DNA of 45,942 nucleotides, taken from NCBI GenBank assembly GCA_002337545.1, contig DDGE01000047.1, positions 129,103 to 175,044 of the forward strand. The letters are read 5' to 3'. The DNA comes from Phycisphaerales bacterium UBA1910 (lineage in GTDB: Bacteria > Planctomycetota > Phycisphaerae > Phycisphaerales > UBA1924). Positions within the stretch are counted from its first letter, which is position 1. Each line of letters opens with the position of its first letter. Shown one piece after another: positions 16,361-27,469 of this stretch. Made by a program: the position numbers and the translations under genes. The notes beneath the pieces are model-generated. The model was not told the origin of the DNA. It did not search any database and worked only from the letters and a program-made list of their open reading frames with translations.

Positions 16361-18724
16361 TTATGCAAGACGCAGTGCACGGCGTCCGATCCATTCAAAA
16401 GTGAGGAGCGAGATCAACACAATCAGCACGATCGGACGATCCCACAAGGATGCCCGCCGCGGAGGCGTCACAAGGGTTCGTGCGCGATTCGGTAGCTGAT
16501 CTGGGATCGCCGCAAATGAGTCCGGCTCTGCCACCCAACCGTCAGTCTCCGTCGCGAGATGAACGAGTGTTGTGTGATCCGCGTCCAGCGTGCGTCGTTC
16601 GTCGGCATGATCGAAAACGCGCGTGCGCTGACTGATCGCGACCATATCCGCATCGAGCCCAAGCGGCCGGATCTCAAAGTTTCCAGGACGCCCGGGAACC
16701 CACACCCCCGTACGCGTATCTCCCACGCCGGCGAGTTCGATCTCGACGGGCTCACCACGATCGGCGAGCGAACCAATCCGGACACGGACCCGTTCAGGCA
16801 GTGCTTCGATGCGTTGTTGATCGAACACGCGGAGCGTAATCTGGGTTGCCTGTGCCACGCCGGGTTCCGATGGCGTGACGACCAGCTGTGCCGGAGCGGC
16901 GCGCCGGGCAACCGTGCCCCGACCAAGCGCTCGGACGATCGGGAGCCAGAAACGCTCTGGAAGATCCTCACCACGCCCATATCGCCATCGCCAGATCTCA
17001 TCAGTCGCGACATACGCGCTGACACCGGCTCCATATCGCATCATGGTCATGATCGGGGCTTGCTCACCCGAATCAACAGCACGCGCGTGCGCGAGGACAC
17101 TCACTCCAGGCTTGAAACTCGAAGGATCGAGCGCCTGCGCCCACTGGAGCTTGGACCAACCGGTATCAGGGCTGCTGAGGCGTTCAAGCCATCCGTCGCC
17201 ATCATCACTCAGTCGGAGCACGCCCAAACGAGTCGCCTCGGGTGTAGCGCGCATGGTGACCGGTTCACCCCACGCCTGAGAAACAGACTGGGATCCTCCC
17301 GCGTCCGAACGCATGGGGAGCAGCGAGGAGAGCGGCGTGCCGAGGTACGCGTCAGGGACGGCGCTGGGGCCCGCGATCCAAAGCAGCCCGGCGCCACGAG
17401 TCAGAATATGCTCGCGCAGAGTTTCGAGCTGCTGCGATGAAAAGAGCTCAGCACGAACATCCCCGAGGATAATGACATCAAACGGTTCCCATTCCTCAAG
17501 CGTCCCGGGCAAACTCGCGATCAGCTCATCGCCCTCCTGAATGTACCGACGCGTCGCGGAGAGCAACATCGACGAGCTCACGATCGATGGCTCGCGAAGC
17601 AGCATGAACTTGAGGTACCTGTGTTCCCAACGCGGATACCCATCAATGTACAGAACCCGCAGCGGCCGCTCGACGACCCGCATCGAGATCGACTGCGCAT
17701 CGTTACCCGCGTTCAGGTCCAAGACAGCCCCATCCGACACGATGCGAAGATCAAGGCGGCGCTCGCCGTCCCCTACGGGCGTGTGCATCAGGGTGATCGG
17801 GGCTGCTTCGTCCGTGCCAAGACCGAGCTGATCAGGCGTCACCGGAACGCGATCAAGAACCTCGTTCCGCTCGTGATCGACGAGCTCTACAAAGATCGGA
17901 TCGCGTGTCAGGTCCTCCTCCCGCATCCCCCGCCCGCTCAGGTGCACACGGATAGGCGCAAGGTCTTTGGCGAACACGGCATCCGGGTGCTCGACGCGCT
18001 CGATCGCAAGATCGCGGATCGGATCAGCATCACCCAGAGGTACCGAGATGATCGGGATCTGCCTATCGGCGAGCGATTCAATCAACTCCGGGTCAATCGG
18101 TCGAGTCGAACGCCCATCCGAAACGAGAACGATCGCGGAGATCGGACGCGCCGCAACCCGACGCAGCGCGTCGCGGATTGCAGCATCAATGTCTGTACCC
18201 TGCCCACTTGGGGATTCGAGCGTTTCCGGATCCAGCCGTGGATCCTCACTCAGTGTTCGGCGTTGATCATCAAAACCGATCCAGAGAACGCGCTTGTCTT
18301 CCCCAAGCCTCCCCCACTCATCCGAGGCGCTCGCGAGCATGGAGCGGAGCTGCTCCTCACGCGTGACGGACGCACCAGGCGCATCGGGGATCTCCAACGA
18401 CCCGGATCGATCCAGAAGAACAAGCACCCAATCAGGTTCGGTTTCAATGATCGTTTGCTCGATCCGGGGACCGAGCGCAAGCAGCAGGAGAATGCCAAGC
18501 ACCACCGCGCGAGAGAACGCGAGCATCGCACGGACGGCCTTGCCCCCCGGGATGGCCCTGTACGACCAGACAGAGACACTCGCAAGCAGAATGATCACGA
18601 GCACAATCGCCCACGAAGGAATCGCGTGAACGAAGACGAGCTGCGCATCCGGCGTGCCAAAGCCGAGCGATTGACCATCACCCGAAGCTCCGAGCCCAAA
18701 CAGGAAGTTGAGCAGATCGTTCAT
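16361..18724 (-). CDS. Membrane protein with vWA and GATase-like domains
   Basis: A 787-residue protein. Two N-terminal membrane helices (about 37-54 and 70-85) precede a von Willebrand factor A domain with an intact MIDAS start, DWVLVLLDRSGS at 98-109, and VLVSDGRS. A class-I glutamine-amidotransferase-like domain follows (VLYIDGYPRWEHRYL ... FDVIILGDVRAELFSSQQ ... GAGLLWIAG), without an obvious catalytic Cys. One C-terminal helix (RPIVLIVLISLLTFEWIGRR) closes it. ATG 18724 was chosen because it gives the 4-base overlap with the upstream gene; the frame runs on to 18844 but would cover that gene. vWA/GATase-like proteins of this kind accompany BatA and DUF58 genes in planctomycetes. Confidence 0.8.
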   Translation of the reverse strand: MNDLLNFLFGLGASGDGQSLGFGTPDAQLVFVHAIPSWAIVLVIILLASVSVWSYRAIPGGKAVRAMLAFSRAVVLGILLLLALGPRIEQTIIETEPDWVLVLLDRSGSLEIPDAPGASVTREEQLRSMLASASDEWGRLGEDKRVLWIGFDDQRRTLSEDPRLDPETLESPSGQGTDIDAAIRDALRRVAARPISAIVLVSDGRSTRPIDPELIESLADRQIPIISVPLGDADPIRDLAIERVEHPDAVFAKDLAPIRVHLSGRGMREEDLTRDPIFVELVDHERNEVLDRVPVTPDQLGLGTDEAAPITLMHTPVGDGERRLDLRIVSDGAVLDLNAGNDAQSISMRVVERPLRVLYIDGYPRWEHRYLKFMLLREPSIVSSSMLLSATRRYIQEGDELIASLPGTLEEWEPFDVIILGDVRAELFSSQQLETLREHILTRGAGLLWIAGPSAVPDAYLGTPLSSLLPMRSDAGGSQSVSQAWGEPVTMRATPEATRLGVLRLSDDGDGWLERLSSPDTGWSKLQWAQALDPSSFKPGVSVLAHARAVDSGEQAPIMTMMRYGAGVSAYVATDEIWRWRYGRGEDLPERFWLPIVRALGRGTVARRAAPAQLVVTPSEPGVAQATQITLRVFDQQRIEALPERVRVRIGSLADRGEPVEIELAGVGDTRTGVWVPGRPGNFEIRPLGLDADMVAISQRTRVFDHADERRTLDADHTTLVHLATETDGWVAEPDSFAAIPDQLPNRARTLVTPPRRASLWDRPIVLIVLISLLTFEWIGRRALRLA

Positions 18725-20889
18725 GCTCGCGCCCCCCGCCCCTCGGCCCCCATCGCCTGCTCGCTCGCGATGAGGCGTTGAGTAAAGAGACGAGCAAGAA
18801 TGAACTCGAGCACGCCAATGAAAAGCGCGGCCCAAAGAATCCACAACGCGATCTTGTGCGCATTCGAGCTGCGTCTCGTTGCAAGCTCGGAGGACGCCGA
18901 CGATTCATCAGCAGAGCCGAGCCATCGGATACCGTCCGAATCGATGAAACGGGCGAGCTGCTCATCGATCACGGTCGGATCCACCCGATCGGCGCTCGCA
19001 CCCAAGGCATCTGGCTGAATAATTTGAATCGCACGAGCCTGACCCTGGGCATCGCGGAATGCAATCGCCCCGGCGCTGCGATCGGGATCAACTCGCAGCG
19101 GCTGGGCCCGCAGTTCAATACGACGGGCACTCTCGAACCAATCGGGACTGTTGATCGGCGCTCCCGCGATGACCGGCGAACGCGTTTCCCCGATACCGAC
19201 GCCCTGGCGGACCAACTCCTGCATCATGGCAACGAACAGAGGACGCGCCGGCAGATTGGACCAACCCAGATCGAAAGGCACGGCGAGGAAGACAAGCACA
19301 CCCGAGCCATCGCCCGAGACAACCTGAACACCCAGCGGGGAACCATCAGAAAGGGTCGCGATCGGCGTGGCATTCGAACCCAGCGCGAGAGATCGATGAA
19401 TCTCAACCGCCCCCGCAAGCTCATCCCATTCGCTCGAAACACCCGAAAGCAGACTCCGCTCGGAGAGAGAAGGGTCAACCCGCACGGGGACCTCGTGCAT
19501 GACAATCTGCTGAAGCGGCGCAAAGCTGTCTGCGGCGAGTTGCTGCACCCGATCAAACCAGGCGAGCGATTCGGACTGTGAATCCGGCGTGATGACCAGC
19601 ATCACCCCCTGATCACGCAGGCGCGAGATCCGATCCCACGCAGCATCGTTCAACTCGGCCGGCGCAAGCACAAAGATCGCGTCCACGCTCGATGCCAAAC
19701 GGGCCGCCGCACGCGACACATCAATACTCGTGATCTGGACCCCCATGTCCGAGCGGGGCGCCAGCGCGGCCCGAACCCAACGGGAGGGCTGGATGTCATT
19801 GCGGGCCGAACCTGAAGCCGCACGCGGCCGATCAACAACCGCTACACGAAGGGTGTTCCGGGTAGGAAGCGCGATCAATGCCTCATTGTCACGCGGGTTT
19901 GCATCCTCACCCGTCCGGACTTGAAGCAAAGCGCTGGTGGCTGCAGACGCCTCAAGTCCGCTCGTGTCGATCGCAATATTGACAGCCGCCTCCCTCTCAC
20001 CGGCACGCCATGCCAGGACTCCCGTGCCCCGCCGGGCACCGTCCATGTCAACGATCTCGATTTGCGTGTCGCTCGCAGATACAACCTCGCCCGTGCGGAC
20101 AAGCTCGACCTGCACTGACTCAGGCAGCGAGAGCCCATCACGAACGACAAGCGAACGCGTTGGTGTCGCCTTCACAATCCCAACATTGACCGCCGTCTCC
20201 TGCCCCGGATCCGGAATCAAGACCGAATCCACCGGAACACGCGTCGGATCAGACCGGACCTGCTCAAACGCATGATCGAATGCCCGCGAATCGCTCGCTA
20301 TCAGGAGCGAGGTCTCGCTCGGACGATCCGGATCGGTTTCGAACTGCGCCATCAGCCCCAGCACCCCATCCAGGTCGAAGGCGGCATCAGTCGATGCGGA
20401 CTGCTCGACCAAGGCCCGCACGGCACCGAGGTCGTCACTCGCGGGCAGAACGACAGGGCTGGCAGGCGCCGATGCGGAAATCAGCACCACACGATCACCC
20501 ATCGAGGGATCGAGGTCATCGATCTGATCGATCGCGGCTTCGATGTTCCGATCAAGCATCGTCTCGTTATTCACCACTCGCGCAGATGCAATCGAGTCAT
20601 CGAGAACGATAATCAGTGTCCGAGCAACGCGAGACGCCCCGCCGCCACCCAACACCAGCGCCCCGACCCCCAACGCGATGAGCAGCACCAATAGGCACCG
20701 CATCGAGAGCAGGATCAACTGCTCAAGCGTGATGATGCGACGCCGCTTGCGGTAGGCCTCCTCAAGAAAACGCATCGCACCCCATGTGATCACCCGCCGC
20801 CGGCGTTTCAGCAGGTGGATCATGATCGGGATCGAGACACACGCGGCCCCGATCGCGAAAAGCATCGGATGGAGAAAGGAGAAAGGCAC
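18721..20889 (-). CDS. BatA-domain vWA membrane protein
   Basis: A 722-residue protein whose first 85 residues are a textbook BatA N-terminal domain: FLHPMLFAIG, IPIMIHLLKRRRR, WGAMRFLEEAYRKRRRI and two membrane helices. A vWA-like domain follows (TLIIVLDDSIAS); its MIDAS is degenerate because DxSxS is not complete. Residues about 320-600 include a GATase-like fold (VDAIFVLAPAELND). A C-terminal helix (LWILWAALFIGVLEFILARLF) anchors the end. Second gene of the envelope operon, 3 bases after the DUF58 gene. Proteins of this type are membrane partners of MoxR/DUF58 systems, but their exact activity is unknown. Confidence 0.82.
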   Translation of the reverse strand: MPFSFLHPMLFAIGAACVSIPIMIHLLKRRRRVITWGAMRFLEEAYRKRRRIITLEQLILLSMRCLLVLLIALGVGALVLGGGGASRVARTLIIVLDDSIASARVVNNETMLDRNIEAAIDQIDDLDPSMGDRVVLISASAPASPVVLPASDDLGAVRALVEQSASTDAAFDLDGVLGLMAQFETDPDRPSETSLLIASDSRAFDHAFEQVRSDPTRVPVDSVLIPDPGQETAVNVGIVKATPTRSLVVRDGLSLPESVQVELVRTGEVVSASDTQIEIVDMDGARRGTGVLAWRAGEREAAVNIAIDTSGLEASAATSALLQVRTGEDANPRDNEALIALPTRNTLRVAVVDRPRAASGSARNDIQPSRWVRAALAPRSDMGVQITSIDVSRAAARLASSVDAIFVLAPAELNDAAWDRISRLRDQGVMLVITPDSQSESLAWFDRVQQLAADSFAPLQQIVMHEVPVRVDPSLSERSLLSGVSSEWDELAGAVEIHRSLALGSNATPIATLSDGSPLGVQVVSGDGSGVLVFLAVPFDLGWSNLPARPLFVAMMQELVRQGVGIGETRSPVIAGAPINSPDWFESARRIELRAQPLRVDPDRSAGAIAFRDAQGQARAIQIIQPDALGASADRVDPTVIDEQLARFIDSDGIRWLGSADESSASSELATRRSSNAHKIALWILWAALFIGVLEFILARLFTQRLIASEQAMGAEGRGARA

Positions 20890-20892
20890 CGG

Positions 20893-21918
20893 CTAAGACC
20901 CCCTCAGGGTCGAGGCCGCATTGCGGCGTGCGACAAACTTGGCAAGCGTCGGACCCAGCCATTTGTGCGTAGAAACAACCTTGTGATCGAACCCGAACGA
21001 GCGAGCGTGATGCGAAACAAGGTCGATGTGTGTATTGATCGACTCGAGATACGCCTTGCGTAACGCACGAGGATCGATCCGTATGGTCGGTTCAGACTCG
21101 AGCCCCTCAAACGCCGCCGGGTCGTCGAACTCAAAGCTCAGCTCCGCCTTGTCCAAAACCTGCAACGCGATCAGATCGTGACCGCGGTGCTTCACCTTCG
21201 CGAACGCCGACCGGATCTGATCCGGGTCCTCGAAGAAATCAGACACAACAACGATGAGACACTTGTTGGAGATCTTCGCAAGGGTCTGATCCATCACACG
21301 AACGATGTTCGTCTCCCGATCGATCGGGTGCGTCGCCAGCGCATCGACGATCTGCTTCCAGCTCGACTTGCGTGCAGAACGCTCGACCATCGCGCGAAGC
21401 TCATCCGCATACACCGCAAGCCCGACCCGGTCGCCCTGATTGATTGTGATATACGCCATCGCGGCGGCTGTCGCGGTCGCGTGGTCAAACTTCGACCAGT
21501 TCGGACGCCCATCGGGCGCCACATCCTGGGCCGACCCCGACGCATCCGAAAACAATCGCGACCCAAACCGCATCGAGCCCGACGAGTCCACGAGCAGCAC
21601 CAGGTCGAGGGTCGTCTCCTGCTGATACTGCTTGACCTGCAGCTTGTCCGTTCGCGCGTAGACCTTCCAGTCCAGATGACGGATGTCATCACCCGCAACA
21701 TACGGGCGATGCTGGGCAAACTCGATCGACACCCCGGTATACGGCGACCGATGCTGCCCCGCCATCACCCCCTCCACAATCATCTTCGCACGCAGCTCCA
21801 TCGTGGACAGACGCGAAAGAGTCTGGGGATGGAGATAGAGGTGCGGATCGAACCGCTCGGACGCCGCGACAGCGGGCATCTGGTTCGACTCGGCGGGTTG
21901 GGGCGTGTGCTCGTCCAT
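20893..21918 (-). CDS. DUF58 domain protein (vWA-like, MoxR-associated)
   Basis: A 341-residue cytosolic-looking protein. It carries the DUF58 signature SPYTGVSIEFAQHRPYVAGDD followed by HLDWKVYARTDKLQVKQYQQE, then a vWA fold with an intact MIDAS motif DSSGS at 111-115 and VVVSDFFED. No membrane helix is predicted by eye. DUF58 proteins are nearly always encoded beside a MoxR AAA+ ATPase; here the gene opens the operon and no MoxR is found on either side. ATG 21918 is the first in-frame start. The 211 bases upstream must contain the operon's promoter. Confidence 0.87.
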   Translation of the reverse strand: MDEHTPQPAESNQMPAVAASERFDPHLYLHPQTLSRLSTMELRAKMIVEGVMAGQHRSPYTGVSIEFAQHRPYVAGDDIRHLDWKVYARTDKLQVKQYQQETTLDLVLLVDSSGSMRFGSRLFSDASGSAQDVAPDGRPNWSKFDHATATAAAMAYITINQGDRVGLAVYADELRAMVERSARKSSWKQIVDALATHPIDRETNIVRVMDQTLAKISNKCLIVVVSDFFEDPDQIRSAFAKVKHRGHDLIALQVLDKAELSFEFDDPAAFEGLESEPTIRIDPRALRKAYLESINTHIDLVSHHARSFGFDHKVVSTHKWLGPTLAKFVARRNAASTLRGS

Positions 21919-22071
21919 GAACGCTTATATGGTACCGGAAAGGGCGGTTCCGGCTGCCTGTTTGTGCCCGAATCAGGGGTCAGAACCGCAAGTTTCACAC
22001 GCTTCACAACGATCGAGCAACACGGATGATTCCTCCCATCTTGGATTCCGTGTTTTTCCACCCGATACGAC

Positions 22072-22099
22072 GGCGGCACCGGGAGATCCCGGTGCCGCC
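22072..22099. repeat. 12-bp perfect hairpin
   Basis: GGCGGCACCGGG and its complement flank a four-base loop. It lies 30 bases beyond the stop of the leftward gene at 22130 and may end its transcript, but no T-run follows on either strand, so it could instead be a REP-like or RNA-stabilising element. Confidence 0.5.
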
Positions 22100-22129
22100 T
22101 GAAGTGTGGTTCGGTTGTCCTCCACCTGA

Positions 22130-23047
22130 TCAGTTGTTCAGTTCGTAGCTCATACCCATGTTCAGCGTCATGAGGATGTCCCCGAGCCCCTCGCCCGGCG
22201 AGCCCTCAAACCGAAAGCTCATATTGCCCGAGTACTCGGTCACCGTCCCGTAGTGGGTGTTGAAAATATAGAAACCCTTGATCGTCTGCTCGGTCACCTT
22301 CATGAAGGGTGGGAACTCTTCGGGCAAGGTCATGTCGAGCTGGCCTTCAAACTTGACATGGACATAGTGCCCGTCCTTCCAATCGAGCAGCGACACAACT
22401 TCCATGTTCTGGGTCGCGGTCATCTTCATCTCGTCGTCATTCACCTTGAAGACCTTGACCCAGGTGTCGCCCTTGCCGACGGGCGACTCGGGGAGCACAT
22501 CGATGAACGGCTCGACCTCACGGATCAGCGCCATCTCCGAGAAGCTTTCCTCGATCTCGGCGCGGAGTCCCGCGGCGGCAACCGCATTGATCTTGGCCTG
22601 TATCTCATCGAGATTCTCAACTCCCACCACATCACCGCTGGGCGTCAGTACATACTGGGTCTCCCAAGGCTGTGTCACAACCAGTGATTGCACGCGCGGG
22701 TCGCTGCGTTTGCCCGCATCCTCATCGTTCTCTGAATCGAAAGTGAACTGCCCGCTGGGCGAGTTCTCCGTCATGGTGAACGAAGATACACGCTGGCGAA
22801 TGATCAGGGAGCCATCATCCTTAGTACCGACATGTTCGCGTGTGATCTGCGAGACGGTTTCATCACTCATCGACACGACATGCCCCGGCATGATCTGGGT
22901 CATCGTGCTTTCGCTTGTCAGAGTGTATGGGAGGGCCTCCCCTGTTCTGAATGTGTACGCGAGCTCAACCTTCTCAGGCTCGAGCACCCCTGAAAACGAC
23001 GATGTGAGCGCAAGGCAAAGGGCCCCTGCTGCAAGGATGATTGACAT
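22130..23047 (-). CDS. Exported protein, DUF6263-like
   Basis: A 305-residue exported protein of unknown function. It begins with a signal peptide (MSIILAAGALCLALTSSFSG) and then reads as a beta-rich domain typical of DUF6263: YTFRTGEALPYTLTSEST near the N-terminus, LPESPVGKGDTWVK in the middle, and a lipocalin-like C-terminal half. ATG 23047 has GAGGAGAAA close upstream; the frame is open to 23113. It is divergent from pfkA with 170 bases between starts. Similar proteins are common in planctomycetes; a lipid- or ligand-binding role is a guess. Confidence 0.65.
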   Translation of the reverse strand: MSIILAAGALCLALTSSFSGVLEPEKVELAYTFRTGEALPYTLTSESTMTQIMPGHVVSMSDETVSQITREHVGTKDDGSLIIRQRVSSFTMTENSPSGQFTFDSENDEDAGKRSDPRVQSLVVTQPWETQYVLTPSGDVVGVENLDEIQAKINAVAAAGLRAEIEESFSEMALIREVEPFIDVLPESPVGKGDTWVKVFKVNDDEMKMTATQNMEVVSLLDWKDGHYVHVKFEGQLDMTLPEEFPPFMKVTEQTIKGFYIFNTHYGTVTEYSGNMSFRFEGSPGEGLGDILMTLNMGMSYELNN

Positions 23048-23217
23048 CAGTTTCTCCTCAATCTGATACAAAAAACGATTCCATATGCATGCACGCGGCA
23101 TGCACCAATTCACTGAGTCTAGCCGCTCACAATCCCAGACGGCTCGACTAGAAGTTTCACGATTTCAGGCACCCGGGGGTGACCCAGAGCGACCGAATCT
23201 CCTATATCATCTCCACC

Positions 23218-24339
23218 ATGGCCACAATCAACGATCGAGTACCCGTGTCAAATGTAAAACGAATCGCCGTCCTCACCGGCGGCGGCGACTGCCCGGGGCT
23301 CAACGCCGTCATCCGCGCGGTCGTCAAAGACGCCATCAACAACGGGATCGAGGTCTTCGGTATCGAAGACGGATTCCTCGGCCTCATCGAGGACCGAATC
23401 AAACGCCTCGACCTCGATGAGGTGTCCAACATCCTCACCATGGGCGGCACCATCCTCGGGTCCAACAACAAGTCCGACCCGCAGCGATACCCCATGGGAA
23501 CCGATGAAAACGGGAACACGGTCTTCAGGGACCTCACCGATGTCTGCGTCACTCACCTGCAGATCCGAAAAATCGAGGCACTCATCGTCATCGGTGGCGA
23601 TGGAACCATGTCCGTTGCCGAGCCATTCTCCAAGCAGGGCATCAACTGCATCGGCGTGCCCAAAACAATCGATAACGACCTCCACGGCACCGACATCACC
23701 TTCGGGTTCCAGACCGCGGTACATGTCGCGACCGAAGCGCTCGATCGAGTGCACTCCACCGCCGCCTCTCATCACCGTGTCATGGTCGTCGAGCTCATGG
23801 GCCGCAACGCCGGCTGGATCACCCTCCACGCAGGCCTCGCCTCCGGCGCCGATGTCATCCTGATCCCAGAAATCGAGTTCGATCTCGATATCGTGTGCGA
23901 CCAATGCATCCAACGGTCTCAGCGAGGAAAACGGTTCACGATCATAGCGGCAGCGGAGGGCGCCAAACCCAAAGGCGGAGAGCAGATCGTCGACCGCGTC
24001 GTCGAAGACTCACCAGAGGCCATACGCCTTGGAGGCATCGCAAAGTGGCTCGCGGACCAAATCGAGCAGCGCACCGAGATCGAATCACGCTATGTCGTCC
24101 TCGGCCACACCCAGCGCGGCGGCACCCCCGTCGCCGGCGATCGCGTCCTCGCAACCCAGTTCGGGCACCACGCGATGGAACTCCTCAAACTCGGCAAGGA
24201 AAACCGCCTCGTCGTCATGCAGGGCGGCATCCTCGGAGATGTCGACATCCAGTCCGCCGCCAACAAACAGCGACTGGTGCCAACCGACCACCCCCTCATC
24301 GCCGCCGCCCGAAGCGTCTACACCTGCTTCGGCGACTAA
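23218..24339 (+). CDS. pfkA: 6-phosphofructokinase, mixed-type active site
   Basis: Phosphorylates fructose 6-phosphate in glycolysis. The 373-residue protein has LTGGGDCPGLNAVIRA, IGGDGTMSVAE, GVPKTIDNDL, MGRNAGWI and LGHTQRGGTP. At the two donor-deciding positions it has Gly (GGDGT) and Lys (PKTIDND): pyrophosphate enzymes have Asp and Lys, classical ATP enzymes Gly and Gly, so this is the third, 'mixed' group, whose characterised members use ATP. ATG 23218 was chosen; the frame is open to 23179. A REP-like hairpin and the TM2 gene follow. Donor must be tested. Confidence 0.9.
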   Translation: MATINDRVPVSNVKRIAVLTGGGDCPGLNAVIRAVVKDAINNGIEVFGIEDGFLGLIEDRIKRLDLDEVSNILTMGGTILGSNNKSDPQRYPMGTDENGNTVFRDLTDVCVTHLQIRKIEALIVIGGDGTMSVAEPFSKQGINCIGVPKTIDNDLHGTDITFGFQTAVHVATEALDRVHSTAASHHRVMVVELMGRNAGWITLHAGLASGADVILIPEIEFDLDIVCDQCIQRSQRGKRFTIIAAAEGAKPKGGEQIVDRVVEDSPEAIRLGGIAKWLADQIEQRTEIESRYVVLGHTQRGGTPVAGDRVLATQFGHHAMELLKLGKENRLVVMQGGILGDVDIQSAANKQRLVPTDHPLIAAARSVYTCFGD

Positions 24340-24350
24340 TCCGTTTGCCG

Positions 24351-24374
24351 GTGGCACAGGCGTCACGCCTGTGC
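24351..24374. repeat. REP-like hairpin
   Basis: GTGGCACAGGCG TCA CGCCTGTGC: a 9-bp perfect stem with a 3-base loop, just after pfkA. As I recall, planctomycete genomes carry many dispersed copies resembling 'GGTGGCACAGGC..GCCTGTG'; only one copy is visible here, so the repeat nature is unproved. It could also end the pfkA transcript. Confidence 0.45.
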
Positions 24375-24444
24375 AGTTTCGGGTGATACTGAAAGAAATC
24401 GAAACCACGCTTTCACCAATACAATCGTACTGGAGGTCTCAACC

Positions 24445-24690
24445 ATGAAATCAACCGGCGTCGCATACCTGCTCTGGTGCTGCTGCTTTATCGGCTTCTG
24501 CGGCATTCATCGCTTCTACAACGGAAAGTGGATCACCGGGCTCATCTGGCTCTTCACCGGCGGCCTGCTCCTCATCGGACAGATCGTCGACCTGTTCCTC
24601 ATCCCCGGCATGACCGAACGCGCCGAGTACCGCGACCAGATGCGTCACGCACGCGTCAACGACCGCGTCACGCGGGACCTTGGGCATTGA
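24445..24690 (+). CDS. TM2 domain membrane protein
   Basis: An 81-residue protein with two membrane helices in the TM2 pattern: YLLWCCCFIGFCGIHRFYNGKW then TGLIWLFTGGLLLIGQIVDLFLIP. The conserved GIHRFY and QIVDLF match the family. TM2 proteins are of unknown function in bacteria. GGAGGT lies 9 bases before ATG 24445. It is convergent with the dockerin gene, the two stops being 12 bases apart. Confidence 0.82.
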   Translation: MKSTGVAYLLWCCCFIGFCGIHRFYNGKWITGLIWLFTGGLLLIGQIVDLFLIPGMTERAEYRDQMRHARVNDRVTRDLGH

Positions 24691-24702
24691 TGAATCATCG
24701 CT

Positions 24703-25560
24703 TCAGGGGCATCCGCTGCCGTACGCACTCAGGAACGCGCTCACATCGAAGAAATCGAATGCACCATCGCCCGTCAAGTCCGCGATCGGGTCCATCGAGT
24801 TGAACGCCGTCAGAAACGCGCTCACATCGAAGAAGTCCAGCATGCCGTCCCCGTTGAGATCCGCGGGGCACGCGGCGTCCGTAAAGATCTGGAATGAGGC
24901 ATCGACCGATGCGTTGATCTGCTCTTGGTCGCGTTGCCCGCTTCCACTCGATGAAATCAGAACCCGCAGCCGGTAGCTCCCCGATGGAGCCTCGAGCGGG
25001 ATCGACCGCGTAAACGGTACGGACCCGGTATTGGCGGCATCGGTGATGCTCTCGCTATAGAAAAACCCAAAGAAGCCGCCGCCGATGGTGCTCTCGCTGC
25101 TCATGCTCAGCAGGATGAACGACTCGAATACCGTGCTGCTGTTCGTGAGCACGCCATCGATCTCGAGCGTTCCATCGCCGTCGATGAAGAACTGATACTC
25201 GAACTCGCTCGAGAGCGTGTGTCCGAATGATCCCATCGCACCAGGCAACCCCGAATCCGATCCCATGAACGATGAGCTCGCGAAGAACGAACCGCTCGAC
25301 GCGTCTATGAAAGATGCGCTCCCGCTGACAGAGCCATCGAACACGCCGTTCGCGTTGCTGAAGCCCGCGACCGCATCGGCAGTCAGTGGGCCGAGCATCG
25401 CGCCCTGATCGTCGATGACCTCATCGACATCTGACCCATTGTCACCAGTGAGCGAAATACTGGCCTCGCTGGTGATACTCGAATAACTCGGAGTAACCTG
25501 AGCGACAAGCGTGTGACATGCGGACGCAACAAACGCCCCGGCAACCAAATAGTTCTTCAT
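24703..25560 (-). CDS. Exported protein with C-terminal GC-type dockerin
   Basis: A 285-residue exported protein. A signal peptide (MKNYLVAGAFVASACHTLVAQ) leads a beta-rich extracellular domain of unknown fold. The last 55 residues hold two calcium-loop repeats, CPADLNGDGMLDFFDVSAFL and LTGDGAFDFFDVSAFLSAYG, ending GCP: the GC-type dockerin seen in Phycisphaerae. ATG 25560 has a GAGAGGGAA 6-7 bases upstream; longer starts up to 25896 would overlap dnaB. Whether this dockerin binds a cohesin is not known. Confidence 0.75.
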   Translation of the reverse strand: MKNYLVAGAFVASACHTLVAQVTPSYSSITSEASISLTGDNGSDVDEVIDDQGAMLGPLTADAVAGFSNANGVFDGSVSGSASFIDASSGSFFASSSFMGSDSGLPGAMGSFGHTLSSEFEYQFFIDGDGTLEIDGVLTNSSTVFESFILLSMSSESTIGGGFFGFFYSESITDAANTGSVPFTRSIPLEAPSGSYRLRVLISSSGSGQRDQEQINASVDASFQIFTDAACPADLNGDGMLDFFDVSAFLTAFNSMDPIADLTGDGAFDFFDVSAFLSAYGSGCP

Positions 25561-25627
25561 GGTACATTCCCTCTCTTCGTGAAACCGAAGCGCAAATATA
25601 CCAGAAGTCCCCACCAGAGTAAACCCC

Positions 25628-27331
<1,704 letters not shown>

Positions 27332-27469
27332 CGTGGAATCACTCACAGTGCAGAGTGTACGCGGAATCTCGAGTGATTTCGGGCGAGATCGCGCAACCGA
27401 CAGGTTGCTCTGAGCGAATCCGCATTGGCGGAACCACATCCGCGAAGATTGTGGAGGATACCCTATAGC

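Noticed and set aside
17621..18781. A 386-residue plus-strand frame inside the envelope operon.
   Set aside because: Antisense to the vWA/GATase gene and rich in Arg, Asp and His with no domain; a shadow.
22021..22057. CACGGA ... TCCGTG followed by five T on the plus strand.
   Set aside because: The stem has six pairs with a 20-base loop and no plus-strand transcript ends there.
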